DNA from: Acidobacteriota bacterium
GTDB taxonomy: Bacteria; Acidobacteriota; Vicinamibacteria; Vicinamibacterales; UBA2999
NCBI GenBank assembly: GCA_947482665.1
Contig: CANKJK010000012.1
Location: forward strand, 65,114 to 129,113
Direction of reading: 5' to 3'
Length of the DNA: 64,000 nucleotides
The notes under the pieces are model-generated. The model ran no database searches. It saw only the letters and a list, made by a program, of their open reading frames with translations, and had not been told where the DNA came from. Of this stretch, positions 17,545-26,251 are shown piece after piece. How positions within the stretch are numbered: position 1 is the first letter of the stretch; every line of letters starts with the position of its first letter. The translations under genes were made by a program, and so were the position numbers.

Positions 17545-19218
17545 ATGCGAATGCGAATGACCGGTGTTCTGGCCGCGCTTCTTTCGGTCGGCCTGGCGTC
17601 TGCGGCTTCGGCTGCGGCGCGTGCGGTGCCCCTGATCGAAGCGGTCAAGAGCGGCAACGTCGCGGCCCTGCGCACCCTGGTGGCGCAAAAGGTCGACGTC
17701 AACGTCACGGAGCCAGACGGCACGACGGCACTTCATTGGGCCGCTGATCTCGGCGACGTCCGGACCGTGGACATGCTGCTCAAGGCCGGCGCCAAACTGA
17801 AGGCGTCCAACCGGTACGGCGCGACGCCGCTCGGGTTGGCCGCTGCGAAGGGCAATTCGGCGGTCCTCGAGCGGTTGCTGCAGGCCGGCGAAGACGCCAA
17901 TGCGGTCGTCAACGGCGAACCGGTGCTGATGCAGGCCGCGCGCGCGGGCAGCGTTGATGCGGTCAAGGTGCTGCTCGCCAAGGGCGCCAAGGTCAACGTC
18001 GCGGAGCCCGTGCACGGGCAGACCGCGATGATGTGGGCCGCCGCTGCCGGGCAGACCGGCGTGGTGAAGACCCTGATCGAAGCCGGTGGCGACATCAAGG
18101 CGCGCAACCGCGCGCCTGGCAAGGGCATCGAGAAGGACGTCAACTTCCGCATCCCGGCCGAGGGTGACCCGCTGGGTATCCGGTCGCACCGCAACTCCGG
18201 GTCCTGGGGCATCACGCTCGACGGCATCCAGTTCACGCCGCTCATGTGGGCGGCCCGTGCGGGCCATGCCGAAACGGTGCGGGCGCTGCTTGATGCCGGT
18301 GCGGATGTCAACGAAGCGAAGCCCGAGGGCACGACGTCTCTGGTTCTCGCAATCATCAATAACCACTGGGAACTGGCCTCGAAGCTGCTCGACTGGGGCG
18401 CCGACCCGAACAAGGGACCCGGCTACACGGCCCTGCACCAGTTGGTGTGGTCGCGCCGCATCAATCTGAAGGCGGCCTTCCACCCCGGGCATCCCGATCC
18501 GACCGGAACGGTGGACAGCCTCTCGCTGGCCCAGAAGCTCATCGATAAGGGCGTGAAGGTGAATGCCCAGATGACCGAGAGCTTCAAGGACAACATGCGC
18601 AACCGGTTTAACCGGATTGGTGCGACGGCGTTCCTGATCTCCTCGAAGGTGGTCGACCTCCCGATGATGAAGCTCCTCATCCAGAATGGCGCCGACCGCA
18701 AGATCCTGAACACGACCCACCAGACCCCGCTGATGGGGGCCGCCGGTGTGGGCCTGAGCAACCCCGGTGAGGACGCGGGCAACGAAACCGAGACGCTCGC
18801 GGCCGTGACCTATCTGCTGGAACTGGGCGAAGACATCCACGCGAAGGACGACAACGGCGAGACGGCGCTGCATGGCGCGGCCTACCGCGGCTTTACGCCA
18901 GTCGCTCAGTTGCTGGTCGACCGCGGTGCGGTCCTCGACGTGCCGAACCGCCTCGGCTGGACGCCTCTCTCGGTGGCGGACGGGGCGTTCTATGCGGGCA
19001 TTTTCAAGCAGCAGCCCAAAGTGGCCGAACTGCTTCGCGAGACCTACGCCAAGCGCGGTCTGCCCGTGCCGGCCAAGAACGATGCGACGGCAGACGCCAG
19101 CGCCAAGGCTGAAGCCGCCAACGGCGGAGTCCTTGGAACGGTGGGTCTGGACGACGCCGGGAAGAAGGCAGCGGCCGAGAAAGCAGCAGCCGAGAAGGCA
19201 GCGGCCGAGAAGAAGTAG
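17545..19218 (+). CDS. Exported ankyrin-repeat protein (module A)
   Basis: The ATG at 17545 has GAGGAG seven bases upstream. The 557-residue product has a signal peptide ending near ASAAA and about ten ankyrin units typified by GTTALHWAADLGDVRTVDMLLKAG. A long non-ankyrin insert runs around residues 190-225, and another follows GYTALHQLVW near 300-340. The C-terminus is a short AAAEK repeat, likely disordered. Ankyrin proteins in the periplasm are known beside some catalases, where they are thought to protect or assist the haem enzyme. Its position between a haem protein and a DUF1552 protein suggests a scaffolding or assembly role here, which is inference. Paralogues lie at 28786 and 44086. 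Confidence 0.87.
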   Translation: MRMRMTGVLAALLSVGLASAASAAARAVPLIEAVKSGNVAALRTLVAQKVDVNVTEPDGTTALHWAADLGDVRTVDMLLKAGAKLKASNRYGATPLGLAAAKGNSAVLERLLQAGEDANAVVNGEPVLMQAARAGSVDAVKVLLAKGAKVNVAEPVHGQTAMMWAAAAGQTGVVKTLIEAGGDIKARNRAPGKGIEKDVNFRIPAEGDPLGIRSHRNSGSWGITLDGIQFTPLMWAARAGHAETVRALLDAGADVNEAKPEGTTSLVLAIINNHWELASKLLDWGADPNKGPGYTALHQLVWSRRINLKAAFHPGHPDPTGTVDSLSLAQKLIDKGVKVNAQMTESFKDNMRNRFNRIGATAFLISSKVVDLPMMKLLIQNGADRKILNTTHQTPLMGAAGVGLSNPGEDAGNETETLAAVTYLLELGEDIHAKDDNGETALHGAAYRGFTPVAQLLVDRGAVLDVPNRLGWTPLSVADGAFYAGIFKQQPKVAELLRETYAKRGLPVPAKNDATADASAKAEAANGGVLGTVGLDDAGKKAAAEKAAAEKAAAEKK

Positions 19219-19260
19219 TTTCGGGGTAACGTTTACATACGTATCTGGAGGGAATTGACG

Positions 19261-20577
19261 ATGGTAATTACGAAGATGGCGTTGCCTCGGCGCACGATCC
19301 TCAGGGGCATTGGTATTACGGTTGCGCTTCCGATGCTGGACGCGATGGTGCCGTCACTCTCGGCCGCGCCGAAGGGCACGCCCCGCATGGCGTTCTTCCA
19401 GACGCCCAACGGCATCTCGATGCCCTACTGGACGCCGAAGAAGATCGGGACGGATTTCGACTTCACCGCTCCGCTCGCGTCGCTCGAACCGCTCCGTAAG
19501 CAGGTGACGGTCGTCAGCGGCCTCAATAACTTCTGCGCCGGCCTCGGCGACGGCGGTGGCCCGCACACGCGCGGCTACGCAGCCTGGCTCTCCGGCATGC
19601 TGGCGCAGCGCACGGAAGTGCACCCGCTGCTGGGCACGACCGCTGACCAGCACGCGGCAAAGCTCCTGGGCAAGGACACGGCGATCAGCTCCCTGGAGCT
19701 CTCCGTCGACCGCAACACGGTCAAGGCTGGTGCCTGCGAGAACGGCTACAGCTGCCTGTACACGCTCCTCTCGTGGCGGTCGGCCACGCAGGCGAACCCG
19801 GCCGAGGGCGACCCGCGCGTGGTGTTCGAGCGCATGTTCGGTGACGAGACGTCCAACGAAGAGCGTCTGTCGCGCATCCGCGCCGACAAGAGCATCCTGG
19901 ACGGCGTGACCGGTCAGATCAACAAGCTGCAGGGCAAGCTGGGCGGCAGCGACCGTCTCACCGTGTCGGAGTACCTCGAGACGGTGCGCGACGTTGAGAA
20001 GCGCATCCAGAAGTCCGAGCAGCAGAATGCGAACTCGACGTTCCAGACCGGCGAGCGTCCCACGGGTATCCCCGAGGCGTTCCAGGATCACCGCGAGATG
20101 ATGTTCGACCTGCTCGCGCTGGCCTTCCAGGCGGACATCACCCGCGTCGCGACCTACGACATGGGCGGCAGCAACTACCAGTTCCTCGGCGTGCCGGAAG
20201 TGCACCACGACCTGTCGCACCACGGCGGCAATCCTGAAAAGCGCCAGAAGCTGGTGAAGATCGACACCTTCAACGTGATGCAGGTGGCCAATCTCGCGAA
20301 GAAGCTGGCCGCCACGCGCGACGGCGACGGCACGATCCTCGACCACTCGATGCTGATGTTCGGCTCTTCGCTGAGCGACGGCGACATGCACAGCCCGCTG
20401 GAACTGCCGACGGTCATCGTCGGTGGCGGCAACGGCACGCTCCGGGGCAACGAGCACATCCACTACGCGCCCGAAGTGAAGAAGCCGATGTCCAACCTGC
20501 TCGTCACCATGCTGGACAAGATCGGTGCCCGCGTGGACAAGCTGGGCGACAGCACGGGCGACCTCGCCGAGCTCTAA
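19261..20577 (+). CDS. Twin-arginine-exported DUF1552 protein (module A)
   Basis: The ATG at 19261 has GGAGG ten bases upstream; a TTG two codons earlier is less likely. The N-terminus LPRRTILRGIGITVALPMLDA is a twin-arginine-type signal, implying export of a folded protein. DUF1552 features follow, including the GGPHTRGYAAWLSG segment, ERMFGD, the RDVEKRIQKSE helix, and the VPEVHHDLSHH and LMFGSSLSDGDMHS segments near the C-terminus. The His/Asp-rich C-terminal pattern recalls DUF1501, which is sometimes compared with the alkaline-phosphatase/sulfatase fold; activity is unknown. It ends module A and is followed by a strong terminator hairpin. Confidence 0.87.
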   Translation: MVITKMALPRRTILRGIGITVALPMLDAMVPSLSAAPKGTPRMAFFQTPNGISMPYWTPKKIGTDFDFTAPLASLEPLRKQVTVVSGLNNFCAGLGDGGGPHTRGYAAWLSGMLAQRTEVHPLLGTTADQHAAKLLGKDTAISSLELSVDRNTVKAGACENGYSCLYTLLSWRSATQANPAEGDPRVVFERMFGDETSNEERLSRIRADKSILDGVTGQINKLQGKLGGSDRLTVSEYLETVRDVEKRIQKSEQQNANSTFQTGERPTGIPEAFQDHREMMFDLLALAFQADITRVATYDMGGSNYQFLGVPEVHHDLSHHGGNPEKRQKLVKIDTFNVMQVANLAKKLAATRDGDGTILDHSMLMFGSSLSDGDMHSPLELPTVIVGGGNGTLRGNEHIHYAPEVKKPMSNLLVTMLDKIGARVDKLGDSTGDLAEL

Positions 20578-20600
20578 AGGCGGGTCAGCCGAAGTCATTG

Positions 20601-20633
20601 GGGCCGGCTGCTTTCATGCGGCCGGCCCTTTTT
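20601..20633 (+). terminator. Rho-independent terminator after module A
   Basis: GGGCCGGC at 20601-20608 pairs perfectly with GCCGGCCC at 20621-20628 around a 12-base loop, followed by TTTTT. It lies 24 bases after the DUF1552 stop codon. It is the best intrinsic terminator in the window. Confidence 0.85.
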
Positions 20634-20648
20634 CTTTGTCAGGGTGTT

Positions 20649-21638
20649 ATGAATACGATTCGTCGCTTCTCGCGTCCGACGCTCGTCGCGTCAGCGCTCC
20701 TCCTCGCCGTCCTTGCCGTGCGGCCGCTCGCGGGCCAGGGGAAGCCGGCTTCGGCCGGTGTGGCGCCCGTGCGGATGATCAACCATCTGCAGATCCGCGT
20801 GACCGACCCGCGGAAGTCCTTTGAGTTCTACATGAAGCTCTTCGGCGGACACCTCATCGACACCAGCCCGAACGGCTGGACGATGATGGTCGCCGACACC
20901 AAGCAGTGGCTCAGTTTCGGGAAGGTGCAGCCAGGGTCCAATGCGAAGGCGGGCACGCTCGACCACGCGGCGATCGGCATCGACTTGCCGAAGAATGCGG
21001 AGAGCCTGCGGCAGGCCCTGAAGGCCGCATTCCCGGCCGGAAACGTGTACTCGCCCGGGAAGCCCGGCGACCTGACGTACGACCGTTCGATCTACGTCAC
21101 TGACCCGGACGGCTTCAGCCTTCAGCTCATTTCCCGCAAGGACGACGGCCATCTCCCTCGCGCCGACAAGACCCCGGCTGCGTCGCGCACGCCGGCGAAG
21201 GGCTTTGTCCGCTTCCGCGGACTCAATCACCTGTCCGTGGCCGTCACCAACCGTGAGGCGTCGCGTGACTTCTACGCGAAGCTATTGGGCGCCACCGTGC
21301 GCGACCAGAATCGGGGCCAGATCAACCTGACACTGCCGGGTGCGGGCTCCTGGATCAGTCTCCTCCAGGCGGGGCCGCGATCACCGGTGCCGATGGGCCA
21401 GCTCCACCATCTCGGCGTGGGCATCGATTATCCGAGCGACATCGCCGGGATCGACGCCCTGCGCGAGCGCCTGAAGGCCGCGTTCCCGGAGGGCAAGGTC
21501 TACTCGCCAGGGGAGCCCAGTCCGTCGATGGAGGCGAACCACAATCGATCCATCTACGTGATCGATCCCGACGGTGTGAGCCTGCAGCTGGTGACCAGCA
21601 AGGACGACGGCTGGCTCGCGGCGTCCACCAAGGAGTAG
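20649..21638 (+). CDS. Exported protein with two VOC domains
   Basis: The ATG at 20649 begins a signal peptide (MNTIRRFSRPTLVASALLLA); the open frame upstream would run through the terminator. The 329-residue product has two vicinal-oxygen-chelate modules, about 38-170 and 190-325. They open with MINHLQIRVTDPRKS and GLNHLSVAVTNREAS, and both end with a (T/I)DPDG(F/V)SLQL segment. A pair of such modules is the usual unit for one metal site in extradiol dioxygenases and related enzymes. Export is unusual. The substrate is unknown. Confidence 0.8.
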   Translation: MNTIRRFSRPTLVASALLLAVLAVRPLAGQGKPASAGVAPVRMINHLQIRVTDPRKSFEFYMKLFGGHLIDTSPNGWTMMVADTKQWLSFGKVQPGSNAKAGTLDHAAIGIDLPKNAESLRQALKAAFPAGNVYSPGKPGDLTYDRSIYVTDPDGFSLQLISRKDDGHLPRADKTPAASRTPAKGFVRFRGLNHLSVAVTNREASRDFYAKLLGATVRDQNRGQINLTLPGAGSWISLLQAGPRSPVPMGQLHHLGVGIDYPSDIAGIDALRERLKAAFPEGKVYSPGEPSPSMEANHNRSIYVIDPDGVSLQLVTSKDDGWLAASTKE

Positions 21639-21647
21639 GGCCGGTCG

Positions 21648-21992
21648 CTACCGGCCTGGCGTTCCGCCGTCGAGGATGACCAGTTCGCTGGCGATCTTCC
21701 CGCCGGTGAACGTGAAGAGCGTCAGGGCCTTGGTGGAGGCCCCGCTGGTGTGGACCACATCCACGTGACACGCCAGCTTGTCGCCCTCGGCCACCATGTC
21801 GCGGACCACATGGCGGGATGCTCCGGCCGGCATCCCGCCGATCATGCCCGTGAACTGCGCGAGCGAGATGGGCGGGGCGCCCCCGAACTGAAAGGTGGCG
21901 GCCTGCGCGCACAGCGGGCCGATGGCCGCCACGTTGCCCGTGTCGATCGCGGTGTAGAACTCCTGCACCAGTGCCTTGTTCGCCTGCGACAT
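21648..21992 (-). CDS. SnoaL-like / NTF2-fold protein
   Basis: This 114-residue cytosolic protein has the SnoaL-like pattern: an N-terminal helix (NKALVQEFYTAIDTGN), a central (V/I)GGMPAG stretch and C-terminal strands ending TFTGGKIASELVILDGG. A GGAG lies eight bases before the ATG. The fold covers polyketide cyclases, limonene-epoxide hydrolases and many uncharacterised proteins, so no reaction is assigned. The SDR gene lies upstream on the same strand with a gap of about 40 bases, making an operon likely. Confidence 0.75.
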   Translation of the reverse strand: MSQANKALVQEFYTAIDTGNVAAIGPLCAQAATFQFGGAPPISLAQFTGMIGGMPAGASRHVVRDMVAEGDKLACHVDVVHTSGASTKALTLFTFTGGKIASELVILDGGTPGR

Positions 21993-22033
21993 GTGTCTGC
22001 TCCGGGAGTCTGTGGGGTGTGGCCGTTGCGGGA

Positions 22034-22708
22034 TCAGGCCGGCGAGGGGCCTCTGTCCGTGAAGATGAGGTCGGCTCGATCGCGCTCGGTATGGAGTTGC
22101 CAGTAGAGCTCCGCGATGATGCCAGGGTCGCCAGGCGTGCCCGGGCGGATCCCTGTGCCGATGGAGACGGTCCCGGCATAGACGCCCTGCGGCGCCAGTT
22201 CCTGATGCAGAGACCGGGCGTAGCTCCGCACGGCGGACATCGCCATGCTGATCGGCGTCAGCAGCGGAAACGGCATCACGGCGGAAATGCCCGTCGTGAA
22301 GATGAGGGTGCCGCGCTTCCGCTCGATCATGCCCGGCAGCACGTGGCGCGCTGACGCCATCGCTCCGACGGTCTGCACGCGCACGTGGTGCATCAGGTCG
22401 TCGATCGTCGTGCCGGCGGCCGTGAAGGTCGGCATGCTGGTGAAGGGCATCGGGCTAAACTCCAGCACGTCGATCGGGCCGAAGCGCGCTTCGACCCCGG
22501 CGAGGGCCGCCGTCAGTTGGTCTGGCTGACCCGCATCCGCGGTCAGGGCCACGGCCTCGATCCCGTCAGAGGCCAACTGCTCGACGCAGGTGTCGAGCAC
22601 GTCCTGGCGCCGGGCGATGAGCCCGACGCGGAATCCCTCTCGTCCGAAGCGCCGGGCCACTGAAAGGCCCAGCCCAGGTCCTGCTCCGACAATGGCGAGT
22701 GTCTGCAT
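22034..22708 (-). CDS. Short-chain dehydrogenase-like protein lacking the Tyr/Lys pair
   Basis: The ATG at 22708 begins MQTLAIVGAGPGLGLSVARRFG, a Rossmann strand with the cofactor-binding GxGxGLG motif; the frame continues upstream but without a suitable start. The 224-residue length fits the SDR superfamily. Where classical SDRs carry YxxxK, the product reads TPISMAMSAVRSYARSL, so the catalytic Tyr appears to be Ile and the Lys to be Met. The preceding Ser-containing strand is LIFTTGISA, also atypical. It may be a non-catalytic NAD(P)-binding protein or use a different mechanism. Confidence 0.75.
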   Translation of the reverse strand: MQTLAIVGAGPGLGLSVARRFGREGFRVGLIARRQDVLDTCVEQLASDGIEAVALTADAGQPDQLTAALAGVEARFGPIDVLEFSPMPFTSMPTFTAAGTTIDDLMHHVRVQTVGAMASARHVLPGMIERKRGTLIFTTGISAVMPFPLLTPISMAMSAVRSYARSLHQELAPQGVYAGTVSIGTGIRPGTPGDPGIIAELYWQLHTERDRADLIFTDRGPSPA

Positions 22709-22804
22709 GGCGGCAAGTGTATGACAGCCCGCAGGGGCAGAGTCGCCTGGCCCCGGGCCATGAGCCACCAGCGTCCGATGCCGGTGAACGGCGGCTTCCG
22801 CAAG

Positions 22805-23071
22805 ATGTCCGATTCGTCGCCGCTCCACGGCGCTGTGCACCGGGACAACCCCGAACTCGTGCGTTTCCTCGTGGAGGCTGGCGCCACGCTCGACGCAAAA
22901 AACGGCAAGGGCTTCACGCCGCTGGAACTCGCCGTCAACGGCGTCGGCATCAACAACGGTACCCGCCCCACGGCCGCCGCCACCCTCCGCGACCTCATGC
23001 GGGCACGTGGCATGAAGGCCGACCTCGAGGAAGACCCGGACCGCTACCGCTTCGGCGTCACCGCGAACTAG
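22805..23071 (+). CDS. Short ankyrin-repeat protein, probable C-terminal remnant
   Basis: From the ATG at 22805 the frame encodes 88 residues with about one and a half ankyrin units (SSPLHGAVHRDNPELVRFLVEAGATLDAKNGKG in two halves, then FTPLELAVNGVG). A basic tail (LRDLMRARGMKAD) resembles the end of longer exported ankyrin proteins. There is no signal peptide. The open frame extends left to 22721 with poor sequence. It looks like the last part of a longer ankyrin gene left after deletion, though a small functional protein cannot be excluded. Confidence 0.5.
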   Translation: MSDSSPLHGAVHRDNPELVRFLVEAGATLDAKNGKGFTPLELAVNGVGINNGTRPTAAATLRDLMRARGMKADLEEDPDRYRFGVTAN

Positions 23072-23096
23072 GCACCGCGGTGCCCCCGGGGGCACC
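23071..23096. terminator. Two overlapping perfect palindromes between convergent genes
   Basis: GGCACCGCGGTGCC at 23071-23084 and GGTGCCCCCGGGGGCACC at 23079-23096 are each exactly self-complementary. They overlap, so only one hairpin can form at a time. They sit between convergent stop codons. No T-tract follows. Confidence 0.4.
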
Positions 23097-23125
23097 CTCA
23101 CCTTGGCGGCCGGATCGTCCGGCGG

Positions 23126-24841
23126 CTAGTCGAGCTGTTCGACCTTGACGACCCGCGCGCTCCGCTTGTTCGCGAACCACACGGTCTTCCCATCCTTCGG
23201 GTCGATCGCGATCTTCTTTGTGTCGAAGTCGCGCGTCGGCATCAGATACAGGATCGTCTGCCCGGTCTTGACGTCAATGCGAGCCAGCCGGTCGGTGGTA
23301 TTGCTCGAGACGAACACCCGCTCGCGGGCGTCCGGATACGAGACGGTGTACGGCGTGAAGTACTTGATCGGCATCGCGTACTCCCGGATCGTGTCGGTCT
23401 TCATGTCGAGCATGCCGATCTTGTCGCCGCGATAGATGCTGAACCAGAAGCGATCCTGCTTGTCCATGCGGCCGCGGCGCGGCATGCCGTCCTTGGTCGG
23501 CACCTTGAGAAACGAGATCGCTTTCGTCGCGCCGTTCATCTTCGAGATGTACCCACCGATGAAGTCCGTCAGCACCGGGTTGCCCTTGGAGTCCACCTCC
23601 ATCTGGTAACCGCCGCCGGTGGCGTCGGCCGGCCGATTGGGCGCGCTGCGGATCTGGTAGGCCTCCTCGAACGTGTTCGTCTTCCGGTCGATCTTGAACC
23701 AGGGGCCGAAGCCCGACCACAGCTTCCCGTTGCCGTCGAGGCCGAGAAACTGCGTGCTCGCGTCTGCCGGCATGTTCTTCACGGGCTCGAACGTCTCTGT
23801 CCGCGGATCGAACCGCGTGATCATGCCGAAGGTGGCGGTGGCCTTGTCGCTGGTGGCCGGGAACCAGACGTAGCCGTCGGGATCGATGACGATGTCACTG
23901 ACGCCAGCCGGTGTCTTCGTCGTCCCCGGGACCGCCCATTCCTTGAAGGTGGCCGTCTTCGGATCGAACCGGCCGATGAACATGGCGCTCTGGTCCGTGT
24001 ACCAGAAGTTGCCGTCCTTATCGACGTCGCCATCGTGGGCGACGGTGCTCTTCCTGGGCATGTCGTATTGCGTGACGATGACCCGGGTCTCCACGCCTTT
24101 TGGCCTGGGGAGCGTCTTGAACGTGGCCGGCAGATTCTTGCCGAAGCCATTTTGATTGAGCGTGGCGAGATAGGCGCCGAGGTCGGTCTTCTTCAGCGAC
24201 GGCCAGTAGCCCCAGGTCGGACTCTTCTCGGCGCGCTCCTGGGCCTCCTTGGTTTCCATGGCGGACCGGCCGCGGCCTTCGTAGCCGTAGGTGGTGCCGT
24301 CCAGGTAGTACTTCTGCATCCGCGTGATCACGGTGGGGAACTGCTCGGCCGTATGCCGGCTGCGGATGATGCGCTCGATGTTGTGGCAATAGGCGCAACT
24401 CGCGGCCTGAATCATGACCTTGTCCTTGTCCGCATCGGACCCCGGCATGTTCATGGCCCACTCGACGGAGGTGAGCTGCTTCGAGACGTCGGCGGCCTTC
24501 TGCAGGGAGAGGTTGGCCGTGGCTGTCTTGCTGGCCGTCACCGTCGCCTTGACGGGCTGGCCCAGGTCGAATCCGACCGCCCGAATCGTGACCGCGTAGT
24601 CGCCGGGTACCAGGTGGGTGCGCGGAAAGCGGTACTGACCTTTCGCGTCAGTGACCACCGAGACGTCAAACGTCGCGCCCTCGCGGCGGGCCGTCACGAC
24701 CACGCCTTCCATCTTGCCCTCTGCCTGGGATGAGGCCACGCCGGTCAGGGCTGTGCCCCCCTGAGCGTGGACCCTCGCCTGCACGGTGACAGCCACAAGG
24801 AATGCCGCGCCGAGCGCGACGAGCGTGTTCCTGCTGATCAT
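23126..24841 (-). CDS. Exported cytochrome c / beta-propeller (virginiamycin-lyase-like) protein
   Basis: The ATG at 24841 has GGAGG five bases upstream. The 571-residue product has a signal peptide and then a carboxypeptidase-regulatory-like beta-sandwich (about 40-115, with GQYRFPRTHLVPGDYAVTIRAVG). One c-type haem site, CAYCH, lies near residue 150. A six-bladed propeller of the Vgb/streptogramin-lyase type covers about 255-570, with repeated segments such as DGDVDKDGNFWYTD and VVIDPDGYVWFP-like blades. It may be a periplasmic haem oxidoreductase; the substrate is unknown. It follows the DUF1552 gene of module B on the same strand with a gap of about 70 bases, so it is probably part of that operon. 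Confidence 0.8.
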   Translation of the reverse strand: MISRNTLVALGAAFLVAVTVQARVHAQGGTALTGVASSQAEGKMEGVVVTARREGATFDVSVVTDAKGQYRFPRTHLVPGDYAVTIRAVGFDLGQPVKATVTASKTATANLSLQKAADVSKQLTSVEWAMNMPGSDADKDKVMIQAASCAYCHNIERIIRSRHTAEQFPTVITRMQKYYLDGTTYGYEGRGRSAMETKEAQERAEKSPTWGYWPSLKKTDLGAYLATLNQNGFGKNLPATFKTLPRPKGVETRVIVTQYDMPRKSTVAHDGDVDKDGNFWYTDQSAMFIGRFDPKTATFKEWAVPGTTKTPAGVSDIVIDPDGYVWFPATSDKATATFGMITRFDPRTETFEPVKNMPADASTQFLGLDGNGKLWSGFGPWFKIDRKTNTFEEAYQIRSAPNRPADATGGGYQMEVDSKGNPVLTDFIGGYISKMNGATKAISFLKVPTKDGMPRRGRMDKQDRFWFSIYRGDKIGMLDMKTDTIREYAMPIKYFTPYTVSYPDARERVFVSSNTTDRLARIDVKTGQTILYLMPTRDFDTKKIAIDPKDGKTVWFANKRSARVVKVEQLD

Positions 24842-24913
24842 TGGATCCTCCAAGAAACAAACAGGGACCGGGGCCGGTCGAGCCGGCGCCGGTCCCGGGG
24901 GGCGAGCGGACGA

Positions 24914-26251
24914 CTACAGCAGGCTGAGCGTGCCCGTGCTGTCGCCGAAGCGATCCACGCGGACATTCATCTTCTCCAGCATGGTGAGCTGGAGATTGGT
25001 GAGCGGCGTGCCCTTGGCCTGCCGGATGTGGCGGCCGGTCTTCATGCCGAAGAGCGGTCCGCCGAACACGATCGTCGGGACGTCGTAGGGCAGGTGCAGG
25101 TTCGAATTGCTCATCCCGGAGCCATACAGAATCATCGTGTGGTCCAGCAGCGACCCCTCGCCATCCCGCGCGCTGGCCAGCGTCTTCAGGAAGTGGGTGA
25201 ACAGCTCCATGTGGAACACATTCAGCTTGGCCTGCCGTTCGAGCTTCTCGATCTGGTCCTGATGGTGCGAGAGCGCGTGGTGCTGGTCCGGCACGCCGAT
25301 CTCAGGGTAGGTTCGGACGCTCAGCTCGCGGGCCATCATGAAGGTCGTGATGCGCGTCATGTCGGCCTGGAGCGCCAGCGCATTCAGGTCGAACATCAGC
25401 TTGGCGTAGTCCGCGAACTCCGTGGGGATGCCGGCCGGCTGGCTGACAGACGGCAGCTCGCGGTCGGTCTGCTGCTCGGCCTTCTGGATGCGGCGCTCGA
25501 CGTCTCGTACCGCGTCGACGTACTCATCGAGCTTGGCCTGGTCGCGCGGGCCGACGGTCTTCTTCAGATCAGCCATGTCTCCGAGCACGGAGTCGAGAAT
25601 GCTGCGATCGCGCTGGAGGTCGGCCGTCCGCGTCTTGACGTCCGTGCTGTCGCTGGTCCCGAAGAGACGCTCGAAGACCGCCCGCGGGTTGTGCTCCATC
25701 GGCAGCGGCGTGGCCGGTCCACGCCAGCTGAGGGTGGAGGTGTAGGCGCAGGTGTAGCCGAGGTCACACGCGCCCAGCACGTCGTTGGTCTCCAGCGCGA
25801 GCTCGAGCGAGGCGAGTTGCGTCTCGCCGCCGATTTCGCGGGCGGCGACCTGATCCATCGAGATGCCGACCTGCATGTCCGGCCCCTCGGTCCGCTTGGC
25901 GTGCATGCCCGTCAGCCAGCAGGGCTGGATGCGCGAGTGCACACCGCCGCCGTCGCGGGCGTCGGCGTTCTGCATGTCGAGACCGCTGATGACCAGCGCG
26001 CGGTCCTTGTAGGGCGCGAGCGGACTCAGAATCGGCGAGAGCTCCAGCGCGCCTTCTGACTGTGGCGTCCACTTCTTCATGTACGCGCCCATCGGGCTGT
26101 ACACGACCGCGACGCGCTTGACCGGCGCGGCGGCCGTCAGGGCGATGGGGGTGAAGGCCGGCACCATGCTGTCAAGGAGCGGCAGGGCCAGCGCCGTGCC
26201 CGCCCCGCGCAGGATGGTGCGGCGGGAGAGATGCCTACGGGTGATCGTCAT
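24914..26251 (-). CDS. Twin-arginine-exported DUF1552 protein (module B)
   Basis: The ATG at 26251 overlaps the upstream TGA as ATGA. It begins MTITRRHLSRRTILRGAGTA, a twin-arginine signal. The 445-residue protein has the full DUF1552 pattern: SRIQPCWLTG, ERLFGTSD, the RDVERRIQKAEQQ helix, VPDQHHALSHHQDQ and MILYGSGMSNSNLH. It is translationally coupled to the DUF1592 cytochrome gene, suggesting a 1:1 pair exported by different routes (Sec and Tat). It is closest by eye to the module C copy at 42729. Confidence 0.87.
   Translation of the reverse strand: MTITRRHLSRRTILRGAGTALALPLLDSMVPAFTPIALTAAAPVKRVAVVYSPMGAYMKKWTPQSEGALELSPILSPLAPYKDRALVISGLDMQNADARDGGGVHSRIQPCWLTGMHAKRTEGPDMQVGISMDQVAAREIGGETQLASLELALETNDVLGACDLGYTCAYTSTLSWRGPATPLPMEHNPRAVFERLFGTSDSTDVKTRTADLQRDRSILDSVLGDMADLKKTVGPRDQAKLDEYVDAVRDVERRIQKAEQQTDRELPSVSQPAGIPTEFADYAKLMFDLNALALQADMTRITTFMMARELSVRTYPEIGVPDQHHALSHHQDQIEKLERQAKLNVFHMELFTHFLKTLASARDGEGSLLDHTMILYGSGMSNSNLHLPYDVPTIVFGGPLFGMKTGRHIRQAKGTPLTNLQLTMLEKMNVRVDRFGDSTGTLSLL

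Noticed and set aside
16287-17723. Long minus-strand open frame opposite the DUF1592 and ankyrin genes
   Set aside because: It is antisense to two well-supported genes and has no domain of its own.
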